In this document: positions 43,373 through 55,638 of the stretch, piece by piece | How positions within the stretch are numbered: the first letter of the stretch is position 1 | Layout: the number at the start of each line of letters is the position of its first letter | Origin: Stenotrophomonas sp. MYb238 | GTDB taxonomy: Bacteria > Pseudomonadota > Gammaproteobacteria > Xanthomonadales > Xanthomonadaceae | Assembly: GCF_009496535.1 (NCBI RefSeq) | Contig: NZ_WIDL01000013.1 | Coordinates: 1 to 64,000 of the forward strand | Length of the DNA stretch: 64,000 nt | Direction: 5' to 3' | Made by a program: the position numbers and the translations under genes | The notes under the pieces: model-generated | The model's database searches: none | Seen by the model: the letters and a program-made list of their open reading frames with translations, nothing else | What the model was told of the DNA's origin: nothing

Positions 43373-44316
43373 GCCGGTTCTCCCTTGTCCGGTTTCGCAT
43401 AGGTTTTTTCGCCCACCTCGACCGGCAGGTCCAGGCGGTTTTCCGGCGGCGGCAACGGGCAGGTCGCGAACGGCGTGAACGCGCACGGCGGGTTGTAGGC
43501 GCGGTTGAAGTCGATCACCACCTGGCTCCTGCCATCCGGCACCTCCAGGTCGATGTAGCGGCCGGCGGCATAGCTGCCGCGGCCGCTGGTACGGTCGGCG
43601 AAGATCACCAGCAGCGGCCGGCCCGGTTCGCCCAGCGCTTCCAGCCGCCAGGTGCGGCCATCGCGTTCGAACTCGATGGCGCCGGCGTTGGCCTGCTCGG
43701 TGGCCAGGCCGGTGATGTCCACCACCGGCATCGTCTTGCCGACATCATGCGGCACGAAGCGCGCGGTGATGCGCCAGGAGGTATCCGCCGGCCAGTAGTC
43801 CAGATGGCCGAACTGGAGACGCGCCGGCGCGTCGGCATGCTTCACCCGCAGCGCATGGCGCGGCCCGCGATGGATCAGGCTCAGCGCGCCCCTGCCATCG
43901 TCGAACGCGATGACCGTGGGCGCGGGCGTGTCGTCGGCATGGAACCGGATGCGCCCCTTCACCGGTTGTCCGTCGACCTGCACCGCGACGCCGGGTTCGG
44001 GCGCGAACCAGTATCCGCCGCCGTCGCGCGTCACCAGGCCCAGGCGCGGCGGCCCCACCGCCAGGCGGATGCCGCTGGTGCTGCCGCTGCCGACGTAGTG
44101 CGCCTTCAGCTCAAGCCAGTGCAGGCCGACCAGGCTGGTCCAGCCGTCGGCCGCGAGCAGCTCGGCCTGGCGCTGCTCGCGCCAGATGTCGTTGTTCATC
44201 AGGAACGTGGGGTCGAAACGCGGCGCCTCCGCGTTCGCCGCCGGCCGCTCCCCGCCGCCGCAACCGGTCATCGCCCCCACCGCCAGCAGCAGCGCCGTGC
44301 GTCCCCATCGTGTCAT
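43369..44316 (-). CDS. DUF1684 lipoprotein
   Basis: Predicted lipoprotein of 315 residues; the signal ends AVGAMTGC, with the Cys as lipidation site. The DUF1684 core includes LVGLHWLELK, GRYIDLEVPDG and FNRAYNPPCAFTPFATCPLPP, a strongly conserved block near the C-terminus. Function unknown. Its start is three bases from the mutL stop, so it is probably a downstream member of the mutL transcript. Confidence 0.88.
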   Translation of the reverse strand: MTRWGRTALLLAVGAMTGCGGGERPAANAEAPRFDPTFLMNNDIWREQRQAELLAADGWTSLVGLHWLELKAHYVGSGSTSGIRLAVGPPRLGLVTRDGGGYWFAPEPGVAVQVDGQPVKGRIRFHADDTPAPTVIAFDDGRGALSLIHRGPRHALRVKHADAPARLQFGHLDYWPADTSWRITARFVPHDVGKTMPVVDITGLATEQANAGAIEFERDGRTWRLEALGEPGRPLLVIFADRTSGRGSYAAGRYIDLEVPDGRSQVVIDFNRAYNPPCAFTPFATCPLPPPENRLDLPVEVGEKTYAKPDKGEPA

Positions 44317-44318
44317 CG

Positions 44319-46169
<1,851 letters not shown>

Positions 46170-46430
46170 GCCGCACCGCCCGTGGCGGAATGCGGGAAAC
46201 AGGCGGGGGAACGCAGGGAAATCAGGCGGAAATCTGGCATCGGCAGATGATAGCCGCTGGACGCGCCATCGCTACGCGCCGTCGCCCCACGTCCGCCGCG
46301 CCGCCGCGGCGTCGGCGCCCTGACGTCGGGGGCTTTGCGCAGACGCATCCAGCCATGCCGGCCACTGGCCGGCATCGGAAAAAAAGACGGGTAACGCGAG
46401 ATGCCGGCCGGCAGCCGGGCACTGCGAGAC

Positions 46431-47984
46431 TTACTTGCTGCCGCCGGCCACGGTGCCCGCGGCCGCTTCCATCTCGGCCTGCGCGCGGGCGGCGAACAGC
46501 GTGCCCGGCGGCGGCTGCCGGCTGAAATAGGTGTGCACGCCATCGAGCACCGCACCGGCAATGCGGCGCTGGTAGCCCGGATCGGTCAGGCGGCGCTCTT
46601 CGTCCGGATTGGAGATGAAGGCCGTTTCCACCAGCATCGCCGGCATGTCCGAGGTGCGCAGCACCGCGAAGTTGGCGCGTTCCAGGTTCGGCTTGTGGTT
46701 GTTGCCGATCCGCTTCAGCCCGCCCAGCACGTGGCTGGCCGCGTCCTCGGAGGCTTTCATGTTGCCGCTCTGGGCCAGGTCCAGCAGCACGTTGGCCAGG
46801 GTGCCTTCGGTCTTGCCCAGGCTGACGCCGCCGATCAGGTCGGCCGCGTTTTCCTTGTCCGCCAGCCAGCGCGCGCGCTGCGAGGACGCGCCCTTGGTGG
46901 ACAGCACGTACACCGACGAGCCGGTGGCCGCGCGGTTCTCGGCGGCGTCGGCATGGATCGAGATGAAGATGTCGGCCTTGGCCGCGCGCGCGCGCTGGGC
47001 GCGCATCGGCAGCGGGATGAACACGTCGGTGTCGCGGGTCAGGTAGGCGCGCAGGCCGGGCGTGGCGTTGACCTGTCGCGCCAGTTCACGCGCCACCGCC
47101 AGGGTGACGTCCTTCTCGCGCTTGCCGGTCGGGCCGATGGCGCCCGGATCCTGGCCGCCATGGCCGGCGTCGATCGCCACCACCAGCGGGCGCATGCCCG
47201 GCTGCATGCGGATGCGCGACGCATCGCTGGGCATGGCCGGACGCGGCGCAGGCTGCTCGACGGCCGGTGCCTGCGCGACCGGCGACGGCGTCGCCGCCAC
47301 GGCGCTGGCCGGCGAGTTCGCGGGCACGCTGGCCGGGACCACCGGGGTCGCGGGCTGGCCATTGAGGATGGCGGCCGGCGACGGCGCATTGCCGGTCGCG
47401 ACCACCGCGACCGGCGCCGGGGAAACAGTGGAAGGCGGCGGCGTGGCCGTCGCCTGCTGGACCACGGCCGCGGTCAACGCCGCCGTGGCACGGGCCGCTT
47501 CCTGCCGCGCCTCGGCGCTGGTGGCCTGGGGCTGTGGGGCTGGTGCGGTCGCCGCAGGCGCGGCCGGCGACGTACCCGCCACCTTTGCCTCGCCGGGCCA
47601 CTCGATCAGCAGCCGCGATTCGGCGCCCTGCCCCTGCAGCTGCGGCCGGAACGCCGCCACCGATTCGGCCAGGTCGAACACGACGCGGAAGGTGCCCGGG
47701 GACGGCGTGCCGGTGCGCACCGCGGTGACGACACCGGCGGCGGCGGGCAGTTTGAGCCCGCGCACGGCGGTCGAATCGGGGAAATCCACGACCAGGCGGT
47801 TCGGCCCGGCCAGCGAGAGGGTCTTGTAGCTGCCGCCACCGGCCAGCTGGATCTCGGCGCGCGTACCGGTGGCGCCGGTCTGCAGGGCGACGCTGCGGAT
47901 TTCGCCCGCCCACGCCGAGGCGCTGGCCAGACAGAGTCCGGCGACGAGGGCAGACAGGGCGGTCAGGCGGCTTCCCGTGGGCAT
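46431..47984 (-). CDS. amiC: N-acetylmuramoyl-L-alanine amidase AmiC type
   Basis: Periplasmic peptidoglycan amidase of 517 residues that separates daughter cells. Signal peptide 1-26, AMIN domain about 28-130 for septal targeting, a Pro/Ala/Thr-rich linker of some 130 residues, then Amidase_3 from about 270 to 495. Zinc ligands are in DAGHGGQDPGA, SIHADA and VETAFISN, with GKREKDV giving the Glu. The linker is longer than in E. coli. It needs an EnvC/NlpD-type activator; the M23 protein at 23.6 kb is a possible relative but not linked. Confidence 0.95.
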   Translation of the reverse strand: MPTGSRLTALSALVAGLCLASASAWAGEIRSVALQTGATGTRAEIQLAGGGSYKTLSLAGPNRLVVDFPDSTAVRGLKLPAAAGVVTAVRTGTPSPGTFRVVFDLAESVAAFRPQLQGQGAESRLLIEWPGEAKVAGTSPAAPAATAPAPQPQATSAEARQEAARATAALTAAVVQQATATPPPSTVSPAPVAVVATGNAPSPAAILNGQPATPVVPASVPANSPASAVAATPSPVAQAPAVEQPAPRPAMPSDASRIRMQPGMRPLVVAIDAGHGGQDPGAIGPTGKREKDVTLAVARELARQVNATPGLRAYLTRDTDVFIPLPMRAQRARAAKADIFISIHADAAENRAATGSSVYVLSTKGASSQRARWLADKENAADLIGGVSLGKTEGTLANVLLDLAQSGNMKASEDAASHVLGGLKRIGNNHKPNLERANFAVLRTSDMPAMLVETAFISNPDEERRLTDPGYQRRIAGAVLDGVHTYFSRQPPPGTLFAARAQAEMEAAAGTVAGGSK

Positions 47985-48065
47985 GGGGCGGATTCAATCA
48001 CCGGAATTGCGTAATTGCAACACCTTTTCCCTTAATAATCCGCAACCTGCCACGCTTTCCTTCCA

Positions 48066-48554
48066 TCAGGCAGCAGGAAGCCCCTGCAAGTGGCCCGATT
48101 GCGCCAGATGCGCCAGCCATTCCTGCCCCGTCGGGGAGCCCGCCTGCAGGCGGGCACGGCGGCCCTGCCCTTGCATGTCCAGCGCCACCTGCAGGTCCAC
48201 CGGCGGCAACGCGCCGCTGCCGCGCTCGGGCCATTCGACCAGCCACAGGTCGGCCGTAGCCTCGTCCAGCCCCAGGAAATCCAGCTCGCCGGCATCGCCG
48301 ATGCGGTACAGGTCCAAGTGCCAGGCCTCGCCAACCGGCAACGGATAGCGCTCGACCAGGGTGTAGGTGGGGCTGCGGATCGCGCCCTGCACGCCCAGCG
48401 CGCGCAGCAGCGCCCGCGCCAGGGTGGACTTGCCGGCGCCCAGGTCGCCCTGCAGGTGGATCATGGCCGGCGTCGGCCGGGTCGCAGCCAGCGCCCGCCC
48501 CAACTGGTCGGTGGCCGCGGCGTCGGGAAGGAACAGTTCGATCATGGCCGCCAT
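48066..48554 (-). CDS. tsaE: tRNA t6A biosynthesis ATPase TsaE
   Basis: ATPase of 162 residues acting with TsaB and TsaD to form t6A37 in ANN-decoding tRNAs. The Walker A is GDLGAGKSTLARALL, followed by RSPTYTLVERY and the Walker B-like HLDLYRIGD. Start ATG at 48554 shares one base with the nnr stop (TAATG); the ATG at 48545 gives a 159-residue version. The order nnr-tsaE-amiC-mutL is that of E. coli (nnr-tsaE-amiB-mutL). Confidence 0.94.
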   Translation of the reverse strand: MAAMIELFLPDAAATDQLGRALAATRPTPAMIHLQGDLGAGKSTLARALLRALGVQGAIRSPTYTLVERYPLPVGEAWHLDLYRIGDAGELDFLGLDEATADLWLVEWPERGSGALPPVDLQVALDMQGQGRRARLQAGSPTGQEWLAHLAQSGHLQGLPAA

Positions 48555-50026
48555 TATGGATTGGCCAGCGCACGCAGGTGCGGCAGCAGGTCGCGCGGAA
48601 GCAGGCCGCGCTGGCCCGCGGCGGCGGCGGCGTCGCCGGCCAGCCCGTGCAGCAGCGCGCCGGTGGCGGCCGCATCGAACGGCGCCAGCCCCTGCGCCAG
48701 CAGCGCGGCGATCACGCCGGTCAGCAGGTCGCCCATGCCGCCCACCGCCATGCCCGGATTGCCCGCGGCGATGACACGAGGCAGCTGCCCGGGCGCGGCG
48801 ACCACCGTGCCCGCGCCCTTGAGCACGACCACGGCGGAAAAACGCTCGGCCATCGCCTGCGCCGCGGCGAAGCGGTCGCGCTGGATTGTTGCGGTGTCGA
48901 CATCGAGCAGGCGCGCCGCCTCGCCCGGATGCGGCGTGAGCACCGCCTGCGCCAGCGGACGCGGCTGCTGGGCCAGCAGGTTCAGCGCATCGGCATCGAC
49001 CACCAGCGGCTTGCCGCATTCCAGCGCGGCCGCCCACAGCCGTCGCGCCCAGTCGTCCTGGCCCAGCCCCGGGCCCAATGCGACGACGCTGGCGCGCGCC
49101 AGCAGCGGCGCCAGGTCGAAGGCATCCTCGACCGCATGCACCATCGCCTCGGGGCATCGCGCCAGCAGCGGCGACACGTGCGCCGCACGCGTGGCCACGC
49201 TGGCCAGCCCCGCGCCGCTGCGCAGCGCCGCTTCCGCGCACAGCATCGCGGCGCCGCCGCTGCCATGGTTGCCGCCCACGCACAGCACGTGCCCGGACTC
49301 GCCCTTGTGCGTATCGATGCGCCGCGGCGGCAGCTGGGCCGGCAGCAGCGCATCGCTCCAGCGCGATGCGGCAGGTCCGACGCCGTCGAAGGCCGCGGCG
49401 GGAACGTCGAGCCCGGCCAGCAGGCGCTGCCCGGCATGTTCCAGCGCGGCGCCGGTATGCAGCCCGCGGTGCGGCACGATGAACTGCAGCACGCGCGCGG
49501 CATGGACCGCCGCGCCCGGCACCGCGCCGCTCGCCGCGTCCACGCCGCTGGGCACGTCCAGCGCCAGCACCGGCGCGCCGGCGGCGTCTACCGCCGCGAT
49601 CAGGTCTGCCGCCGCGGCATCCGGCGCGCGCTCCAGGCCGATGCCGAACAGGGCATCGACAACCAGGTCGGCTTCGCGCAGGCACTCGCGCGAAAGCTCG
49701 ACCTGCCCGCCGATGGCCAGGTAGTCGGTGCAGGCGCGCTGCGCCAGCGGCGTGCGCGGTGCGTGCCCGGGCAGGTGCAGCACCCATACCTGGCGTCCCG
49801 ACTGGCGCGCCAGCCGCGCCAGCACATAACCGTCGCCGCCGTTGTTGCCCGGCCCGCAGACCACGACGACGCGCCACGCCTGCGGCCAGTACTGCAGGGC
49901 GCACTGCCACGCGGCGTGCCCGGCACGCTGCATCAGCACGTAACCATCGCCGCCCAGCGTGGCGGTGGCCTGCGCGTCGATGCGGCGCGCGGCGGCGGTA
50001 TCGAACAGTCCGGCAGGCTGGTTCAT
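48554..50026 (-). CDS. nnr: Bifunctional NAD(P)HX epimerase/dehydratase
   Basis: Repair enzyme of 490 residues for hydrated NAD(P)H. The N-terminal epimerase domain has VVVVCGPGNNGGDGYVLARL and LDVPSGVD; the C-terminal ADP-dependent dehydratase has HKGESGHVLCVGG, VLTPHPGEAARLL and NPGMAVGGMGDLLTG. First gene of the series to tsaE and amiC; divergent from queG across 23 bp. Confidence 0.96.
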   Translation of the reverse strand: MNQPAGLFDTAAARRIDAQATATLGGDGYVLMQRAGHAAWQCALQYWPQAWRVVVVCGPGNNGGDGYVLARLARQSGRQVWVLHLPGHAPRTPLAQRACTDYLAIGGQVELSRECLREADLVVDALFGIGLERAPDAAAADLIAAVDAAGAPVLALDVPSGVDAASGAVPGAAVHAARVLQFIVPHRGLHTGAALEHAGQRLLAGLDVPAAAFDGVGPAASRWSDALLPAQLPPRRIDTHKGESGHVLCVGGNHGSGGAAMLCAEAALRSGAGLASVATRAAHVSPLLARCPEAMVHAVEDAFDLAPLLARASVVALGPGLGQDDWARRLWAAALECGKPLVVDADALNLLAQQPRPLAQAVLTPHPGEAARLLDVDTATIQRDRFAAAQAMAERFSAVVVLKGAGTVVAAPGQLPRVIAAGNPGMAVGGMGDLLTGVIAALLAQGLAPFDAAATGALLHGLAGDAAAAAGQRGLLPRDLLPHLRALANP

Positions 50027-50049
50027 GCCTGCGATTCTATACTTGCGCC

Positions 50050-51129
<1,080 letters not shown>

Positions 51130-51132
<3 letters not shown>

Positions 51133-51237
51133 GAGCGGCTTCAGCCGCGATGTGGCTCTCCCGCATTGCCCGCATATCCGTCCCTTCGCCCCGGAAATCC
51201 AACGTGCAAGGCCCTATCGCGGCTGAAGCCGCTCCTA
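51130..51237. repeat. REP-type palindrome pair
   Basis: TAGGAGCGGCTTCAGCCGCG at 51130-51149 and its reverse complement at 51218-51237, separated by about 68 bp. The first arm includes the queG stop. Confidence 0.88.
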
Positions 51238-51313
51238 CGGCGATTCATGTGCGGCCATGGCATTAACGCCCGTACGCGGGAACAATAGCCCTCCCGTTTT
51301 CCCTTCGCGTTCC

Positions 51314-52663
51314 ATGGACCACGTCCTCACCCCCAGCCAGCTCAACACGCTCGCCCGCGACCTGATCGAAGGCGCGTTCCCGCTGGTGTGGGTGGAAGGC
51401 GAACTGGGCAATGTCAGCCGCCCGTCGTCGGGGCATCTGTACTTCACCCTCAAGGACGCGCGCGCGCAGGTGCGCGCGGCGATGTTCCGGCCCAAGAGCC
51501 AGTGGCTGAAGTTCGTCCCGCGCGAAGGCGTGCGCGTGCTGGCGCGCGGCCGCCTGACCCTGTACGAGGCGCGCGGCGAGTACCAGCTGGTGCTGGACCA
51601 CATGGAGGAAGCCGGCGAAGGCGCGCTGCGCCGCGCCTTCGAGGAACTCAAGGCGCGGCTGCAGGCCGAGGGCCTGTTCGACCCGGAACGCAAGCGCCCG
51701 CTGCCGGCCCACGTGCGCCGGCTGGCGGTGATCACCTCGCCCGGCGGCGCGGCGGTGCGCGACGTGCTCAGCGTGCTGGCGCGGCGCTTCCCGCTGCTGG
51801 ACGTGGAACTGCTGCCGACCCTGGTGCAGGGCGACACCGCGGCCGCGCAGATCACCGCGCTGCTGCGCCGCGCCGACGCCAGCGGCCGCTACGACGCCAT
51901 CCTGCTCACCCGCGGCGGCGGTTCGCTGGAAGACCTGTGGGCGTTCAACGACGAGCAGCTGGCGCGCGCCATCGCCGCCAGCGCCACGCCGGTCGTCTCG
52001 GCGGTCGGCCACGAGACCGACTTTAGCCTGTCCGATTTCGCCGCCGACCTGCGCGCGCCCACGCCCTCGGTGGCGGCCGAGCTGCTGGTGCCGGACCGGC
52101 GCGACCTCGACGCGCGCGTACGCCGCCTGCACCAGCGGCTGGCGCAGCTGCAGGCGCATGCGCTGGGCCAGGCGATGCAGCGCGCCGACCGCGCCGCGCT
52201 GCGCCTGCAGGCGCAGGGGCCGCAGGCGCGGCTGGCGCTGCTGCGGCAGCGCCAGGAAGCGGCGTTCGCGCGCCTGCGCTCCAGCTGGCAGCGGCAGCTG
52301 GAACAGCGCCGCGCGCGGCTGGCCCACGGCCATTCGGTATTGCGCTCGGTGCAGCCGGCACGCCGGCTGGAACTGCTGCGCGGGCGCCTGCGCACGCTGG
52401 CGCCACGCGTGCAGGCGGCCATGGCGCGCCAGCTGCAGCGCGATGCCCTGCGCTTGCGCGGCATCGCCCGTTCGCTGGAAGCGGTAAGCCCGCTGGCCAC
52501 CGTGGCGCGCGGCTACGCGATCCTCACCCGCAGCGACGACGGCGCGCTGGTCCGCTCCACCACGCAGGTCCGGCCCGGCGACGCGCTGCAGGCGCGGGTG
52601 GGCGACGGCGTGGTGGAGGTGCAGGTCCTCGCCTCGGAAACCACACCACAGGAACAACCGTAG
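51314..52663 (+). CDS. xseA: Exodeoxyribonuclease VII large subunit
   Basis: Catalytic subunit of exonuclease VII, 449 residues, degrading single-stranded DNA. An OB fold at the N-terminus ([20 protein letters not shown]) is followed by the catalytic region ([51 protein letters not shown]), a long coiled coil and a C-terminal segment. The small subunit XseB is not in the window. Start at MDHVLTPSQ; its TAG stop forms part of a second REP. Confidence 0.96.
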   Translation: MDHVLTPSQLNTLARDLIEGAFPLVWVEGELGNVSRPSSGHLYFTLKDARAQVRAAMFRPKSQWLKFVPREGVRVLARGRLTLYEARGEYQLVLDHMEEAGEGALRRAFEELKARLQAEGLFDPERKRPLPAHVRRLAVITSPGGAAVRDVLSVLARRFPLLDVELLPTLVQGDTAAAQITALLRRADASGRYDAILLTRGGGSLEDLWAFNDEQLARAIAASATPVVSAVGHETDFSLSDFAADLRAPTPSVAAELLVPDRRDLDARVRRLHQRLAQLQAHALGQAMQRADRAALRLQAQGPQARLALLRQRQEAAFARLRSSWQRQLEQRRARLAHGHSVLRSVQPARRLELLRGRLRTLAPRVQAAMARQLQRDALRLRGIARSLEAVSPLATVARGYAILTRSDDGALVRSTTQVRPGDALQARVGDGVVEVQVLASETTPQEQP

Positions 52664-52726
52664 GAGCGGCTTCAACCGCGATGGGGCATTACCGGGAAAG
52701 CCCCATCGCGGCTGAAGCCGCTCCTA
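52661..52726. repeat. REP-type palindrome pair
   Basis: TAGGAGCGGCTTCAACCGCG (52661-52680) with ATGGGG, then CCCCAT and the reverse complement to 52726, forming a long near-perfect hairpin with a short loop. It includes the xseA stop. Confidence 0.88.
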
Positions 52727-52744
52727 CGGCCGCATCGACACCCC

Positions 52745-53644
52745 TCAGTTCGCCTTTGCGGTCTCGCAGTACCGCTGCCGGTATTCCATGGCCTTGGGCA
52801 TCAGCGCCTGCAGGTTCTGGATGCGGGTACCGGGATTGGGATGGGTCGAGGCGAACTCCGGCGGTGCCTGGCCGCCACTGGCCGCGCCCATGCGCTCCCA
52901 CAGCGGCACCGCCTCCTCCGGGTTGAAGCAGGCCGCGGCGGCCAGCATCAGCCCCACCTCGTCGGCCTGGGTTTCATGGCTGCGCGCGTACGGCAGCAGG
53001 TAGCCGTAGCCGAAGGCCGACATCAGCATCTGTTGCTGCTGCGCATCCATGCCGCCGGCGGCACCGGCCATCTGCCCGATCTCGGTCAGCTTCTGCTGGG
53101 CCATGCGCTGCGCGCCATGGCGCAGCAGCGCGTGGGCGATCTCGTGGCCCATCACCACCGCCATCGCATCGGCGTTGCGCGCCACCGGCACCAGCCCGGT
53201 ATAGACCGCCATCTTGCCGCCCGGCAGGCAGAACGCATTGGCCTGGTCGGACTGCAGCACGTTCACTTCCCAGTCGAAGGTGCGCGAGAAATGGTTAGGC
53301 GGCTGGCCATGTTCGGTTGCCAGCGCGGTCTCCACCACATCGACCTTGGCGATCAGGCGCTGGGCGATCTCGCGGATCTGCCGCGCCACCTGCGTGTTGG
53401 GATCGACCGGGCGCTCCTGCGCCATGATCTGCTGGTAGGCCTGCAGGCCCAGCGCCTTTTCGCCGTCGGCATCGAGCGTCTTGTCGATCAGCACCTTCTC
53501 GCCGGTATACGGGTCAACGGTGCGGTTGCCGAAGTAATAGCAGCCGCCATAGATCGCGAAGCCGATCAGGATCAGCCAGCGCAGGCCGCCGCCCACGCCG
53601 CGGCGCCGGGTACCGCGTGGGTTGCCGAGAGGATCTTGTCGCAT
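52745..53644 (-). CDS. M48-family membrane-anchored metallopeptidase
   Basis: Protein of 299 residues with one N-terminal anchor (WLILIGFAIYGGCYYFG) and a periplasmic M48 domain. The zinc motif is GHEIAH; NAFCLPGGKMAVYTGL and HETQADEVGLML (third ligand) are typical. Related to LoiP/YcaL or BepA-like outer-membrane quality proteases, without a TPR domain. The Cys in GGCYY could be lipidated if a lipobox is recognised, but the motif is imperfect. Confidence 0.9.
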   Translation of the reverse strand: MRQDPLGNPRGTRRRGVGGGLRWLILIGFAIYGGCYYFGNRTVDPYTGEKVLIDKTLDADGEKALGLQAYQQIMAQERPVDPNTQVARQIREIAQRLIAKVDVVETALATEHGQPPNHFSRTFDWEVNVLQSDQANAFCLPGGKMAVYTGLVPVARNADAMAVVMGHEIAHALLRHGAQRMAQQKLTEIGQMAGAAGGMDAQQQQMLMSAFGYGYLLPYARSHETQADEVGLMLAAAACFNPEEAVPLWERMGAASGGQAPPEFASTHPNPGTRIQNLQALMPKAMEYRQRYCETAKAN

Positions 53645-53687
53645 GGTGGGCTCCGCCGGTTGGACGGACCGATGGTAGCGTGCCGGC

Positions 53688-55544
53688 TCAGATACCGCGC
53701 ACCAGCCGGAAGCCGATGCGCGCGCTGGTCACGTCCGAGTCCTGCGACAGCCGCCAGGCGGCGCGGGTCTGCTCGGGGGCGTTGGCCCAGTTGCCGCCGC
53801 GGACCACCCGTTGCCGGCAGCCCGGGTTGTACCAGGCCGCGCCGTCGGCGGGCGCGCGGCGGTAGCTGGCATGCCAGCAGTCGGCCACCCATTCGCTGAG
53901 GTTGCCGGCCATGTCGTGCAGGCCCCAGGCGTTGGCGCGGAAACGGGCCACCGGCGCGGCGCCCCAGTAGCCGTCGCCGTAGCCGATGAACGCGTTCTTC
54001 CAGTGCCGGCCGCTGGGCGAGACATCCTTGCCGCCGGTGAAGTTGCCGCTGCCTTCCGGCGGCACGCCCGCGTTGCCCCACGGGTAGCGGCCGACCGTGC
54101 CGGCGCGCAGCGCGTACTCGAACTCCGCCTCGCTGGGCAGCCGGTAGTAGCGGCCGGTCTGCGCGGACAGCCAGGCCGCGTACGCCTCGGCGTCGCGCAC
54201 GCTCACATGCATGACCGGGTTGTCCGGCGGCGCCTTGGCGCCGTTGTAGCCGGCCCGCCAGTCGGCGCCGTTGCGGCGCACGAAGTTGCCGCTGCGTTCG
54301 TCGTAGACGATGGAGTGCCCGCGCCGGGTCGCGCGCGGACGCGCATTGGTGGCCGCCACGAAGCGGCCGAACTCGGCCACGGTGACCTCGGTGATCGACA
54401 TGGCGAAACCGCGGTCGAAGCGCACGTAATGCTGCGGGCGCTCGGCGTCGCCGGCGCCGGGCTCGCCGTTGCCGGCGCCCATCTGGAAACCGCCGTGCGG
54501 GACGACGACCATCTGCGGCCCGCGCCCACCGTCCTGCAGGGCGTCGGTGAACACCTGGCCGGGGCGGAAGCTGCCGTAGTGCGCGACCAGGTCGATGCGC
54601 TGCCGCAGCACCGCCACCGCCGCGTCGCCGGGCACGGCGATGCGCAGCGCCTGCTCGAGTTTCTCTCGCGCGTCCTTGAGTCCCTTGGGCGAGGTCAGGT
54701 CGCGCAGCCCGCCATCGCGCAGCGCGGCGAGCTGCGCCTCGCGCATGGCCTCGATGCGTATCCGCGCATCGGCCACCGTGGGTGTGTCCCCGCGAATGCG
54801 TGCGGCCCGGCGCACCCCGTCCAGCGCCGCATGGAAATCGGCGTGGCCGGCCGCGCTTTCCGCCTGCCGGATCAGCGCGCTTTCCAGCGCCGCGCGGCCC
54901 TGCCGGGCGCGGCTGTTGTCCGGATCCAGTTCCAGCACCCGCGCGAAGGCATCTGCCGCGCCGTCCAGGTCGCCGCCGCGCAGCGCCTCCTCGCCCGAAA
55001 GGTTCAGCGCCAGCAGCCGCCGCGCCGCCTCCACGCGCTGCTGCAGTTCCCGTTCCGCGCGCCCTTCCGGCGCCAGGTGGACGAGCACGGCCACCTGCTC
55101 AGCGGCCTCGGCCAAGGCCCTGCGCTGTTCGTCCGGCCGCTCCAGCAGCGCGCGCGCCGACGCCAGCAGGCGCACGCGCGCCTTTTCCAGCCCGCGCCTG
55201 GCTTCGCGCTCCTGTGGCCGCAGCGACAGCACGGCCAGGTACAGGGGCACGGCATCGTCCGCCGTCCGGTACAGCCGCCCTTCGGCCATCGCCGCTTCGG
55301 CGCGGCGCAGCGCGGCGCGTACCTCGTCGTCCTGCAGCTCGACCGCCGGCGGCGTCCAGGAAGGAAGCGCCACGATGCCGGTTTCAGGCGCCACCGCCGC
55401 GTGCGGCGCCTGCGCGGCGACGGCCGGCACCGCCTCGGCCACGACGGGCTGCGGCGCGGACGCCGGCGGCGCTTCCTGCCGGCAGGCGGCGCACGCCAGC
55501 GCGACGGACAGGACCACGCATGCCAAGGGGCCGGTTGTACGCAA
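53688..55544 (-). CDS. Formylglycine-enzyme-fold (SUMF1-like) lipoprotein with helical repeat domain
   Basis: Protein of 618 residues. The signal ends in a Cys-rich segment (LACAAC), a probable lipidation site. A long helical, TPR-like region (about 70-310) is followed by a FGE/SUMF1 domain from about 340 to the C-terminus: GGFQMGAG, VTVAEFGRFVAAT, PVMHVSVRDAEAYAAWLS, LPSEAEFEYA, GLHDMAGNLSEWVAD, VVRGGNW and a final GFRLVRGI. The two copper-binding cysteines of true formylglycine enzymes are absent, so a binding or structural role is more likely. It has no sulfatase neighbour. Confidence 0.82.
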   Translation of the reverse strand: MRTTGPLACVVLSVALACAACRQEAPPASAPQPVVAEAVPAVAAQAPHAAVAPETGIVALPSWTPPAVELQDDEVRAALRRAEAAMAEGRLYRTADDAVPLYLAVLSLRPQEREARRGLEKARVRLLASARALLERPDEQRRALAEAAEQVAVLVHLAPEGRAERELQQRVEAARRLLALNLSGEEALRGGDLDGAADAFARVLELDPDNSRARQGRAALESALIRQAESAAGHADFHAALDGVRRAARIRGDTPTVADARIRIEAMREAQLAALRDGGLRDLTSPKGLKDAREKLEQALRIAVPGDAAVAVLRQRIDLVAHYGSFRPGQVFTDALQDGGRGPQMVVVPHGGFQMGAGNGEPGAGDAERPQHYVRFDRGFAMSITEVTVAEFGRFVAATNARPRATRRGHSIVYDERSGNFVRRNGADWRAGYNGAKAPPDNPVMHVSVRDAEAYAAWLSAQTGRYYRLPSEAEFEYALRAGTVGRYPWGNAGVPPEGSGNFTGGKDVSPSGRHWKNAFIGYGDGYWGAAPVARFRANAWGLHDMAGNLSEWVADCWHASYRRAPADGAAWYNPGCRQRVVRGGNWANAPEQTRAAWRLSQDSDVTSARIGFRLVRGI

Positions 55545-55638
55545 ACTTCCTCCGTTACAGGCGCTGCGCGTTCGGGTGCGCTGCGACGTTAGGCTATTCT
55601 CGCCTGCCTGGGCAAACCCTGCAGTTGATGGAATAGAC

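Noticed and set aside
46361-46400. Terminator between mutL and amiC
   Set aside because: The hairpin ATGCCGGCC-ACT-GGCCGGCAT has its A/T run on the wrong side for either transcript, so it is not called a terminator.
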